This document shows, piece by piece, positions 1-7,466 of a stretch of 7,783 nt of DNA. The notes under the pieces were generated by a model, which had not been told where the DNA came from, made no database searches, and was given only the letters and a program-made list of their open reading frames with translations. Both the position numbers and the translations under genes were made by a program. The first letter of the stretch is position 1. Each line of letters begins with the position of its first letter. Source of the stretch: Flavobacterium psychrophilum (GTDB lineage Bacteria; Bacteroidota; Bacteroidia; Flavobacteriales; Flavobacteriaceae); assembly GCA_945861915.1 (NCBI GenBank), contig CAMAWK010000108.1, forward strand, positions 1-7,783, given 5' to 3'.

Positions 1-1632
<1,632 letters not shown>

Positions 1633-3660
1633 TTAAAGCAATCCATTGTATTTTCTGATGAACCATTCTAAAGATAAGGAAACTGCTAGCAAAACGAGTA
1701 ACCAAACCCAATCAACCAAAGGAGTTTTGCTAATTACTTCCTTCTGAACAGCTTTGTAATTTTCATTTTCTAAGAGCGTTTTAATTAAGGCATCCACTTG
1801 ATTTGAATAAAATAATTTTCCTTTTGTTTGTGAAGCCAATTGATTTAATTTTTCAACATCTGGATTTACAAATTGTTTTTCAATATCAAAATCCAATACC
1901 TGAAAACTTCCCGAATAATTCGTGTTGGAATTCAATTCTTTGACCGAAAAATCATAATTTCCAGGCAAAAGTCCATCTAAATTCACCCGATACGAATTGG
2001 TTCCTTTTAGTAAATCATAACTTTTAGTTTGTTTTGTCTTGCTATTTTTCAACGAAATTGACAAACGTGCTTTTTCATCAAATTCATAATTTTTATTAAA
2101 ATACTGAGCAGTAATTTTTATTTCTTGTCCCGAATTATAGAAATTTTCATGTTCAACAACCAATGATTTTTTGGCATTATTTGTTCCTAAAAATTGAATA
2201 ATTTTATCCACAAACAAATCGTATTTTTCAAAAGATTGATTGTCAATATGGCTTTGCAAACGCCACTTCCAAGAGTTTTCACCTAATAAAAAAGCCGAAC
2301 GTTTACCTTGATTCTCAACAAAAGTCAATAATGGCGAATTGGACTCAATATTCCTAATTTTAGAAAAAAGCAAAGTCGAAACATTCCCTTTTGTTTCAAC
2401 CGTTCCAAAAAGATTTTGCAATGGAGGAAAATTTTCAAAATCAAAATCTTCCACAGCAAAAAGATTAAATTGAGAACTAAATCCAGCTAAATAATCTTCG
2501 TTTTGCCTACTCATTTTAAAAACCAAGTCATCTTGATATTGATTCAAAAAATTAAAATCGGTATTGTTTCCAGTAACGATAAAAGTATTTAATTCAGCCA
2601 CTTTATTAGTTTCAAAAACAGATTTGAATTCAGCTGTTGGTTGGTACAAAACTAACACATTGTAATCTTTTAATGTCTTGATTTCTTTTGGTTTAACAAT
2701 CGTTACTTTACGTTGCGCATTTGTTTCAATGGCTCGTTTCAAAGCTCCAATATCAGGATGATTGATAGCCGAAACGATGGCAACATTTGTTTTTTGATTA
2801 ATCACTTCAACAGCAAAATTCTTGGTGTTATTGTAATTATTTTTTTCTGTTTCGTTAGAAGAAATGGTAGCTTTAAAAATTTGTAATCCGATTTTATTTG
2901 CTGGAAGCAAAACAGTTACAATCGCAGTCTTTTTTGATGGAGAAAAAGAAATACTTTGTTTGTTTAAAACCGAATTCCCTTGAGAAATACTAAAATTCGC
3001 ATTGATCGCTTTCTTTCCAGAATACTGCAAAAAGACTTCAACGGGAAATTTATTTTGGTAAAAAGCGTATTTGTTGACATTCAGTTGATGTACTTTTAAA
3101 TCTAAAAATGCGGTCGTGTCACCAACAACCAATGGATAAACAGCATTGTTAGCATCAAATGAATAAACATAATCATTGCCCGAAGTTTGATTTCCATCTG
3201 TGATTAAAACAGTGGGAAAAACAGTGTTTTTGTAAATGCTTTTCAGGTTTTTAGATACTTCATCAATATTGGTATGATTTCCTTTGAAACTAAACTTTTC
3301 AGATGGCTGAAATTCACTGTCAAATTGATAAGATTGAATATCAAATTTATCTTGTAAATCTTTGTTTTGAAGAAGCTTTTGATAGATTTCCAAAACAGTT
3401 TCTTTGGATTTTAAATCTACAATGGAACTCGAATTATCGACTACAATTGGTAAAGGTGTTTTGGTAGTTTCTAATGATTTTCTTGTAATAATAGGATTTA
3501 TCAATAACAAACAAATCAGAAAAAGCGATAAAAAGCGAAAAAGAGCCAAAACTAAATTCAAACTCGATTTAGTTTTAGCTTTATAAAAATAATGTAGGGA
3601 AGATAAACTCCCTGCAATCAAAAATGAAAGTAGAAGTAGTAAAATAGTGTTTGTAGTCAT
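1633..3660 (-). CDS. Membrane-anchored VWA-domain protein of unknown function
   Basis: The protein has 675 residues. Two hydrophobic segments (about 5-25 and 36-58) form an N-terminal membrane hairpin. A von Willebrand factor A-like domain (about 70-190) follows, with what looks like a complete metal-ion-dependent adhesion site: D75-N-S-S-S79, Thr130 in GNHTN, and Asp155 in LITDGNQ. After it come a probable beta-rich region (about 190-310), a Rossmann-like or amidotransferase-like stretch without an obvious catalytic Cys (about 310-480), another beta-rich region (about 530-615), and a C-terminal membrane segment (about 651-668) ending in a short basic tail. The layout recalls BatA-type or amidotransferase-like VWA membrane proteins of Bacteroidota, but I cannot name the gene. 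It starts 62 bp after fabG and probably shares its transcript. The topology suggests that most of the chain lies on one side of the inner membrane, possibly the periplasm. Role unknown; metal-dependent binding or complex assembly is only an inference. Confidence 0.88.
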   Translation of the reverse strand: MTTNTILLLLLSFLIAGSLSSLHYFYKAKTKSSLNLVLALFRFLSLFLICLLLINPIITRKSLETTKTPLPIVVDNSSSIVDLKSKETVLEIYQKLLQNKDLQDKFDIQSYQFDSEFQPSEKFSFKGNHTNIDEVSKNLKSIYKNTVFPTVLITDGNQTSGNDYVYSFDANNAVYPLVVGDTTAFLDLKVHQLNVNKYAFYQNKFPVEVFLQYSGKKAINANFSISQGNSVLNKQSISFSPSKKTAIVTVLLPANKIGLQIFKATISSNETEKNNYNNTKNFAVEVINQKTNVAIVSAINHPDIGALKRAIETNAQRKVTIVKPKEIKTLKDYNVLVLYQPTAEFKSVFETNKVAELNTFIVTGNNTDFNFLNQYQDDLVFKMSRQNEDYLAGFSSQFNLFAVEDFDFENFPPLQNLFGTVETKGNVSTLLFSKIRNIESNSPLLTFVENQGKRSAFLLGENSWKWRLQSHIDNQSFEKYDLFVDKIIQFLGTNNAKKSLVVEHENFYNSGQEIKITAQYFNKNYEFDEKARLSISLKNSKTKQTKSYDLLKGTNSYRVNLDGLLPGNYDFSVKELNSNTNYSGSFQVLDFDIEKQFVNPDVEKLNQLASQTKGKLFYSNQVDALIKTLLENENYKAVQKEVISKTPLVDWVWLLVLLAVSLSLEWFIRKYNGLL

Positions 3661-3686
3661 TTTTTATGTATTCTGTACTCAAATAG

Positions 3687-3701
3687 TCAGCCAATTGCTG
3701 A
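3687..3701. repeat. Short inverted repeat between fabG and the VWA gene
   Basis: TCAGC and GCTGA arms (5 bp) flank a 5-base loop in the 62-bp spacer. No T-run follows on the minus strand, so it does not look like an intrinsic terminator. It could be a weak processing or attenuation hairpin, or chance. Confidence 0.3.
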
Positions 3702-3722
3702 AAAATGAAAACTACCTACTTA

Positions 3723-4469
3723 TTAAGTAAGCATTCCTCCACAAACATTTAAAACTTGTCCTGTAATATAAGCGCTCATATCCGAAGCAAGAAAAAGACA
3801 GGCATTGGCAACATCTTCTGTTGTTCCGCCACGTTTAAGCGGAATTCCATCTCTCCAACTTTGCACAACTTCATCACTTAATTTGGCTGTCATTTCGGTT
3901 TCAATAAATCCCGGTGCAATAGCATTGCAACGAATGTTGCGAGAACCTAACTCAAGAGCAACCGATTTTGTAAACCCAATAGCACCCGCTTTTGAAGCTG
4001 CATAATTCGTTTGACCTGCGTTTCCAGAAACACCAACTACAGAACTAATATTAATGATAGAACCCGCACGTTGTTTCAAAAAGGTTTTTTGAATCGCTTT
4101 GGTCATATTAAATACCGATTTTAAATTCACATCAATCACTTGATCAAAATCAGCTTCGGACATACGCATCAAAAGATTGTCCTTAGTAATTCCTGCGTTG
4201 TTTATTAAAATATCAACCGTTCCAAATTCGGCTAAAACCGCATCTACAAAAGTTTGTGCTTCATTAAAATCAGCTGCATTCGATTGGTATCCTTTTGCTT
4301 TCACACCTAAAGCGTTTAATTCATTTTCTAATGCCATCGCAGATTCTACAGACGAACTGTAGGTAAAAGCTACATTGGCTCCTTGTTTTGCAAAAACTTC
4401 AGCGATTCCTCTTCCAATGCCACGACTGGCTCCTGTAATAATGGCTACTTTTCCTTCTAGTAATTTCAT
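3723..4469 (-). CDS. fabG: 3-oxoacyl-[acyl-carrier-protein] reductase
   Basis: This NADPH-dependent short-chain dehydrogenase carries out the first reduction of the fatty-acid elongation cycle in the cytosol, turning 3-oxoacyl-ACP into 3-hydroxyacyl-ACP. The 248-residue length is typical. The Rossmann motif TGASRGIG lies at 12-19, with Arg16 in the position that favours NADPH. NNAG is at 90-93, and the Asn115, Ser143, Tyr156, Lys160 tetrad is complete. Arg134 and Arg177 align with the ACP-contacting Arg129 and Arg172 of E. coli FabG. The C-terminal part carries APGFIETEMT and AYITGQVLNVCGGM, characteristic of FabG rather than a generic SDR. It is the first gene of the leftward cluster; the VWA gene follows after 62 bp. 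The substrate is assigned from family resemblance, and some SDR paralogs in this phylum act on other substrates. Confidence 0.95.
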   Translation of the reverse strand: MKLLEGKVAIITGASRGIGRGIAEVFAKQGANVAFTYSSSVESAMALENELNALGVKAKGYQSNAADFNEAQTFVDAVLAEFGTVDILINNAGITKDNLLMRMSEADFDQVIDVNLKSVFNMTKAIQKTFLKQRAGSIINISSVVGVSGNAGQTNYAASKAGAIGFTKSVALELGSRNIRCNAIAPGFIETEMTAKLSDEVVQSWRDGIPLKRGGTTEDVANACLFLASDMSAYITGQVLNVCGGMLT

Positions 4470-4501
4470 ATCGGTAATTTTGTGTATTTATTTAAATTTT
4501 C

Positions 4502-4523
4502 AATCGCATTTAGCATAGCGATT
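4502..4523. repeat. Inverted repeat in the fabG leader
   Basis: AATCGC and GCGATT arms (perfect 6 bp) surround a 10-base A/T-rich loop. It sits between the candidate fabG promoter (4543-4550) and the start codon (4469), so it would be in the 5' leader of the transcript. It could be an operator half-site pair or an RNA hairpin. No regulator is recognisable from the sequence. Confidence 0.35.
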
Positions 4524-4542
4524 CAATGATTATTGTTGGTTT

Positions 4543-4550
4543 CAAATATA
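4543..4550 (-). promoter_or_regulatory. Candidate -7 element of the fabG promoter
   Basis: The minus strand reads TATATTTG, an exact TAnnTTTG match. Transcription would begin near 4536, leaving a leader of about 65-70 nt to the fabG ATG. The region 17-23 bp upstream is a T-rich run without a clear TTTG, so the -33 element is weak. Confidence 0.45.
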
Positions 4551-4658
4551 TAATAAATCCTTTTTTAAAAAAAATAGAATTCAATTTAGCAGAAATTCAA
4601 ATAAATCGTACAATTTAAAGTAATTTCTAATTATCTGCTTTAAAATATCCAATTATAT

Positions 4659-4671
4659 TGTTATAATAACA
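4659..4671. promoter_or_regulatory. 13-bp palindrome, possible operator
   Basis: TGTTAT and ATAACA are perfect inverted arms around a single central A. The site lies about 55 bp upstream of the candidate -7 element of the OmpA-family gene, a position where an activator or repressor dimer could bind. In sequence this A/T rich a palindrome of this size may be chance, and no regulator is known for it. Confidence 0.25.
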
Positions 4672-4724
4672 TTAAGGTTTTATAATATTTATTCCAATTT
4701 CGATAAAAGTCTCAAAAAAAAATA

Positions 4725-4732
4725 TATTTTTG
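4725..4732 (+). promoter_or_regulatory. Candidate -7 element of the OmpA-family gene promoter
   Basis: TATTTTTG matches TAnnTTTG exactly. A TTTCG at 4698-4702, 22 bp upstream, could serve as a degenerate -33 TTTG element. Transcription would begin near 4740, giving a leader of only about 17 nt before the ATG at 4757. An in-frame TTG at 4730 overlaps this element and so would not be in the mRNA, which supports the ATG start. Confidence 0.5.
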
Positions 4733-4756
4733 TGGCAATTAAAAATTTGCAATAAA

Positions 4757-6118
4757 ATGAATAAAATAGTTATATTAACGGTACTATTCTTTAGTATGTT
4801 TAATGTGTCGGCTCAAGACAGAGTTTTAGATACAGTTACAGGGAAAAATAAATTAGTTTACAATACATGGTCTATTGAAGCAAATGTTGGTAAAAATAAA
4901 GCTATAAGACCTTTTACAACAGGTTATGCTACTTCAGGTGACAATAAATTTTTAAATATTACAGGAATCAATCACTTTGATTTTGGAGTTCGTAAAATGC
5001 TGAATAGATATTTTGGATTCAAGTTTGATTTTGCAGTAGATCTGGTTGAAAGTCAAGAGGGTGTTACTGATTCAAAACCTTTTCAATCTGTACAAAACAG
5101 AATTGCACTTCAAGGGTATGCTAACATTGGTAGAATTTTAAAATTCGAATCGTTTACTAAAACTTTCGGATTGTTAGCTCATGGAGGTGTTCAGATAAGT
5201 AAATTTACAGCCAAACCGAATGGAGGTCAACAGTTTCCTAATGGAGGTAAAAGTTTTACAGAAAACAACGGTGGATACATGTTAGGATTGACACCTCAAA
5301 TTAAAATTTCTGATAAATTAGTTTTTACTGGCGATTTTTCAGTACTAATTAACAGCCGTCAACATTTAGCATGGGATGGAAATTCTTCTGCAGATGCTAA
5401 CAACTTGTCAGGGGAAATGAATGTACTTAGTGTTGGTTTAACCTTTTATATGGGAGACAGAAAGAAAAAACATGCTGACTGGTACATACCTGTTGCACTT
5501 AAACAAGACCCTAAAGTTCAAAAGAAATTAGCTGAACTAGAATTACTTAAAAAAGACGGAGACGGAGACGGTGTTACTGACAGTCTTGATTTACAAAAAG
5601 ACACTCCGAAAAATGCCGCAGTAGATAGCCGAGGAAGATTTTTTGATACCAACAAAAACAATATTCCAGATGAACTAGAACCAAAAGAGGAACCAAAAGT
5701 AGAAACTGTTGTAAAAGAAACTGTTGTAGCACCTGCTACTACTCCAATTAATACATCTTCAGAATACAACTCTAAAGAAATATTATTAGAGTTTGGTGTA
5801 GTTGACATTTATTATGATGTTGATAAAACATTACCAGTTGTTAGATCAATGCCTGTACTTACTAATTTAATAAAATTCTTAAAGAAATATCCAAATGCAA
5901 AAATTAACCTTACTGGTTATGCTGATGTTACTGGAATTAACGAATCAAATATTGTATTAGCAAATAATAGAGCCGAAAATCTGAAAAAATACATTGCTTC
6001 AAATGGTATTGATCCTGAGAGAATGAATACAAGTGGAAAAGGTGTTGACGAATATAGTAAAGTAAATGACGATCCAAGTCTTCAAATTGCAAGAAGAGTT
6101 TCTGTTACTTTGCAATAA
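4757..6118 (+). CDS. OmpA-family outer-membrane protein with TSP3-like linker
   Basis: This probably tethers the outer membrane to peptidoglycan. The 453-residue product from ATG 4757 starts with a signal peptide (1-19, cleavage expected at VSA|QD). An upstream in-frame TTG at 4730 would add nine residues ahead of it and lies in the promoter. Residues about 35-232 alternate like an outer-membrane beta-barrel and end in GLTFYMG. Next are a calcium-binding-type Asp-rich segment (DGDGDGVTDSLD, 267-278) and a second weak one (DTNKNNIPDELE, 297-308), then a Pro/Glu/Val/Thr-rich linker (309-335). The C-terminal OmpA domain (about 340-453) has GYADVTG and ANNRAE, placing Asp390 and Arg405 15 residues apart as in the diaminopimelate-binding pair of A. 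baumannii OmpA. It is a single-gene transcription unit with its own promoter and a strong terminator. Which outer-membrane paralog it is cannot be told from sequence alone. Confidence 0.93.
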   Translation: MNKIVILTVLFFSMFNVSAQDRVLDTVTGKNKLVYNTWSIEANVGKNKAIRPFTTGYATSGDNKFLNITGINHFDFGVRKMLNRYFGFKFDFAVDLVESQEGVTDSKPFQSVQNRIALQGYANIGRILKFESFTKTFGLLAHGGVQISKFTAKPNGGQQFPNGGKSFTENNGGYMLGLTPQIKISDKLVFTGDFSVLINSRQHLAWDGNSSADANNLSGEMNVLSVGLTFYMGDRKKKHADWYIPVALKQDPKVQKKLAELELLKKDGDGDGVTDSLDLQKDTPKNAAVDSRGRFFDTNKNNIPDELEPKEEPKVETVVKETVVAPATTPINTSSEYNSKEILLEFGVVDIYYDVDKTLPVVRSMPVLTNLIKFLKKYPNAKINLTGYADVTGINESNIVLANNRAENLKKYIASNGIDPERMNTSGKGVDEYSKVNDDPSLQIARRVSVTLQ

Positions 6119-6134
6119 ATTATTATAATTATAT

Positions 6135-6170
6135 AAAAGGCTGATTTATTTTTAAATCAGCCTTTTTCTT
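6135..6170 (+). terminator. Intrinsic terminator after the OmpA-family gene
   Basis: A perfect 10-bp stem (GGCTGATTTA at 6139-6148 with its complement at 6153-6162) closes a TTTT loop. It is extended by AAAA at 6135-6138 pairing with the first Ts of the following run TTTTTCTT. It starts 17 bp past the stop codon. The flanking A-run means it could also work weakly on the opposite strand. Confidence 0.92.
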
Positions 6171-6202
6171 TTAAACAGATTTAGAAATACCAATTTAAAA
6201 TC

Positions 6203-6505
6203 ATGATGGATTCGCTTAAAAAACGTTGGGGAATCAGTTCCAATTCTCAACTTGCTATTATTTTTATAGTATTTGCCATTACTGGTTCTGCTTCTGCTTG
6301 GTTATCTAAACCGCTGTGTTTATGGCTGGGGATTTCAAAAGAAAGCCTAGGCTTTTGGTTTTTACCTGTTCGATTGCTGCTGATTTTTCCTTTATACCAA
6401 TTGCTATTGGTTACAATTGGTTTCCTTTTCGGTCAACATTCCTTTTTTTGGGCTTTCGAAAAAAAAATGCTACACAGAATCGGACTGGGATTTTTGTTTA
6501 AATAA
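6203..6505 (+). CDS. Small membrane protein, DUF6787-like
   Basis: The 100-residue product begins with a basic KKRWGISSN stretch, then has a hydrophobic segment (about 16-34), a short loop with LSKP, a second hydrophobic segment (about 53-76), and a conserved-looking tail FGQHSFFWAFEKKMLHRIGLG. This pattern (KKRWG start, FPLYQ in the second helix, FWxFEKKML near the end) fits the DUF6787 family of Flavobacteriia as I remember it. The function is unknown. Two ATGs are adjacent (6203 and 6206) and either could be used. It lies 84 bp after the OmpA-family stop, beyond the terminator, and 93 bp before the ABC ATPase start, so it may lead a small plus-strand operon with that gene. It is probably an inner-membrane protein with the basic N-terminus in the cytoplasm. 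Confidence 0.82.
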   Translation: MMDSLKKRWGISSNSQLAIIFIVFAITGSASAWLSKPLCLWLGISKESLGFWFLPVRLLLIFPLYQLLLVTIGFLFGQHSFFWAFEKKMLHRIGLGFLFK

Positions 6506-6576
6506 TATCATTTCTTCAACATTCAGATAAACGAGTCAACTAAGATATTTTTCGAAATCAGTTAAAATCTTTGTTT

Positions 6577-6598
6577 CTTTGTGAAAACTTTTACAAAG
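6577..6598 (+). repeat. Inverted repeat directly before the LolD-like start codon
   Basis: CTTTGT (6577-6582) and ACAAAG (6593-6598) are perfect 6-bp arms that end exactly at the ATG at 6599; inner AAAA and TTTT tracts could pair further with one bulged G. In mRNA it would occupy the ribosome-binding region. The left arm is also part of a CTTTGTTT/CTTTGTGA repeat, a motif style common in spacers of this phylum, so a regulatory role is unproven. Confidence 0.35.
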
Positions 6599-7291
6599 AT
6601 GATTCAGGCAAAAAATATATACAAAAAATATGACCAACTTCATGTTCTAAAAGGAGTTGACATCCATATTAAAAAAGGTGAAATTGTTTCTATCGTTGGT
6701 GCTTCGGGTGCTGGAAAAACAACTTTATTACAAATACTTGGCACTTTAGACCACCCAAGCTTGATGAGCGAACAGAGCGAAGCTAAACCCAATGCCGAAA
6801 ACGGGGTAGAATTGCGCATCAACGACCAAGACATCTTGACGATGAACGACAAAACGCTCTCGCAATTCCGAAACTTGAATTTGGGTTTTATCTTTCAATT
6901 TCATCAATTATTACCTGAATTTACTGCCTTGGAAAATGTTTGCATTCCTGCTTACATTGCTAAAAAACCAAAACAAGAAACCGAAACTGAAGCCAAACGA
7001 TTGTTAGATTATTTAGGACTTTCGCACAGAATCCATCACAAACCGAGTGAACTTTCGGGCGGTGAACAGCAACGCGTGGCGGTGGCAAGAGCTTTAATCA
7101 ATAAACCTGCTGTTATTTTTGCCGATGAACCATCAGGTAATTTAGACACACTTTCTGCGGAAAATCTACATCAATTGTTTTTCAAACTTCGGGACGAATT
7201 CGGGCAAACCTTTGTAATTGTAACCCACAACGAAGAATTAGCGAATATGGCCGATCGAAAACTGGTAATGGTGGATGGGTTGATTAGTTAG
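6599..7291 (+). CDS. ABC transporter ATP-binding protein, LolD/MacB type
   Basis: This ATPase subunit powers an inner-membrane transporter of the LolCDE/MacB class, which in related bacteria moves lipoproteins toward the outer membrane. The 230-residue product shows Walker A GASGAGKT (34-41), Q-loop Gln100 in [17 protein letters not shown] (the LolD-like form), signature LSGGEQQ (152-158), Walker B VIFADE (172-177), D-loop NLD (181-183) and switch His210. ATG 6599 was chosen because [14 protein letters not shown] matches the family start; an in-frame GTG at 6581 would add six residues and lies in a hairpin. Oddly, residues about 55-68 after GTLDHPS hold a polar insert (SEQSEAKP) where E. coli LolD goes straight into the next strand. 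No permease gene is in the window, so the partner is encoded elsewhere and the substrate is inferred from family only. Confidence 0.92.
   Translation: MIQAKNIYKKYDQLHVLKGVDIHIKKGEIVSIVGASGAGKTTLLQILGTLDHPSLMSEQSEAKPNAENGVELRINDQDILTMNDKTLSQFRNLNLGFIFQFHQLLPEFTALENVCIPAYIAKKPKQETETEAKRLLDYLGLSHRIHHKPSELSGGEQQRVAVARALINKPAVIFADEPSGNLDTLSAENLHQLFFKLRDEFGQTFVIVTHNEELANMADRKLVMVDGLIS
6761..6790 (+). repeat. In-frame insert in the LolD-like gene with a GAGCGAA direct repeat
   Basis: Codons for L55 to P64 contain GAGCGAA at 6766-6772 and again at 6775-6781. By eye, the stretch from here to about 6870 is richer in G+C (near half) than the surrounding gene. It encodes MSEQSEAKP, which is absent from E. 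coli LolD at this point. It may be a small repeat that landed in frame in a surface loop, but only alignment with close relatives can show the exact limits. Confidence 0.4.
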
Positions 7292-7293
7292 CA

Positions 7294-7342
7294 GATTTCT
7301 GATTTCTGATTTTAGATTGCAGATTTTAGATTACAGATTACA
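7294..7342. repeat. Seven tandem 7-bp units, consensus GATTNYA-like
   Basis: Starting two bases after the LolD-like stop codon, seven consecutive heptamers all begin with GATT and keep exact phase: GATTTCT twice, then GATTTTA, GATTGCA, GATTTTA, and GATTACA twice. Such A/T-rich heptamer arrays occur in Bacteroidota spacers; their function is not established. No hairpin terminator accompanies it. Confidence 0.8.
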
Positions 7343-7368
7343 AACCTTTGTTTCTTTTATTTTTTTTT

Positions 7369-7426
7369 GAAGTTGATTTTTGAATTTGACTTTTGAAGTT
7401 GATTTTTGAAGTTGATTTTTGACTTT
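7369..7426. repeat. Four and a half tandem 13-bp units, GAAGTTGATTTTT
   Basis: Units at 7369, 7382, 7395 and 7408 are each 13 bp. Units one, three and four are identical, and unit two differs at two positions (GAATTTGACTTTT). A partial fifth (GACTTT) follows at 7421. The array follows a T-run (7359-7368) and ends 40 bp before the next start codon. The near identity points to recent slippage or recombination and a likely variable-number locus. Confidence 0.85.
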
Positions 7427-7466
7427 AAAATAGCAGTACACATTACGTTTATCCCTTTACTCAATA

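Larger units (their letters stand above)
4470..4756. other. Divergent promoter region between fabG and the OmpA-family gene
   Basis: This A/T-rich spacer of about 290 bp separates two genes pointing away from each other and must hold both start regions. It contains TAnnTTTG matches for each direction, the fabG-leader inverted repeat, and a 13-bp palindrome at 4659-4671. I see no small gene in it. Confidence 0.7.

Noticed and set aside
4681..4686. TATAAT as an E. coli-style -10 box for the OmpA-family gene
   Set aside because: The Bacteroidota housekeeping sigma factor uses TAnnTTTG, an exact match lies closer to the gene at 4725-4732, and TATAAT is expected by chance in such A/T-rich DNA.
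4730..4756. Upstream TTG start adding nine residues to the OmpA-family protein
   Set aside because: It would put MWQLKICNK before a normal signal peptide, and the TTG lies inside the candidate -7 promoter element, so it is unlikely to be transcribed.
5555..5571. GACGGA direct repeat in the OmpA-family gene as a mobile or slippage element
   Set aside because: It simply encodes the DGDGDG calcium-binding-type motif of the TSP3-like linker.
5518..5808. Minus-strand open frame of 96 codons inside the OmpA-family gene
   Set aside because: It is a shadow of the Asp/Lys/Glu-rich coding region on the other strand, with low-complexity Ser/Phe composition and no start context.
6565..6582. TAnnTTTG-type promoter before the LolD-like gene
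   Set aside because: The nearest strings, AATCTTTG and TTTCTTTG, lack the TA at the first two positions, and the CTTTGTTT/CTTTGTGA repetition looks like common spacer low complexity.
6581..6598. GTG start adding six residues to the LolD-like ATPase
   Set aside because: The family-like N-terminus begins at [11 protein letters not shown]. The extra codons lie in an inverted repeat and look like spacer sequence.
7294..7426. CRISPR-like array
   Set aside because: Units are 7 and 13 bp with no unique spacers between them and no cas genes nearby. These are simple tandem repeats.
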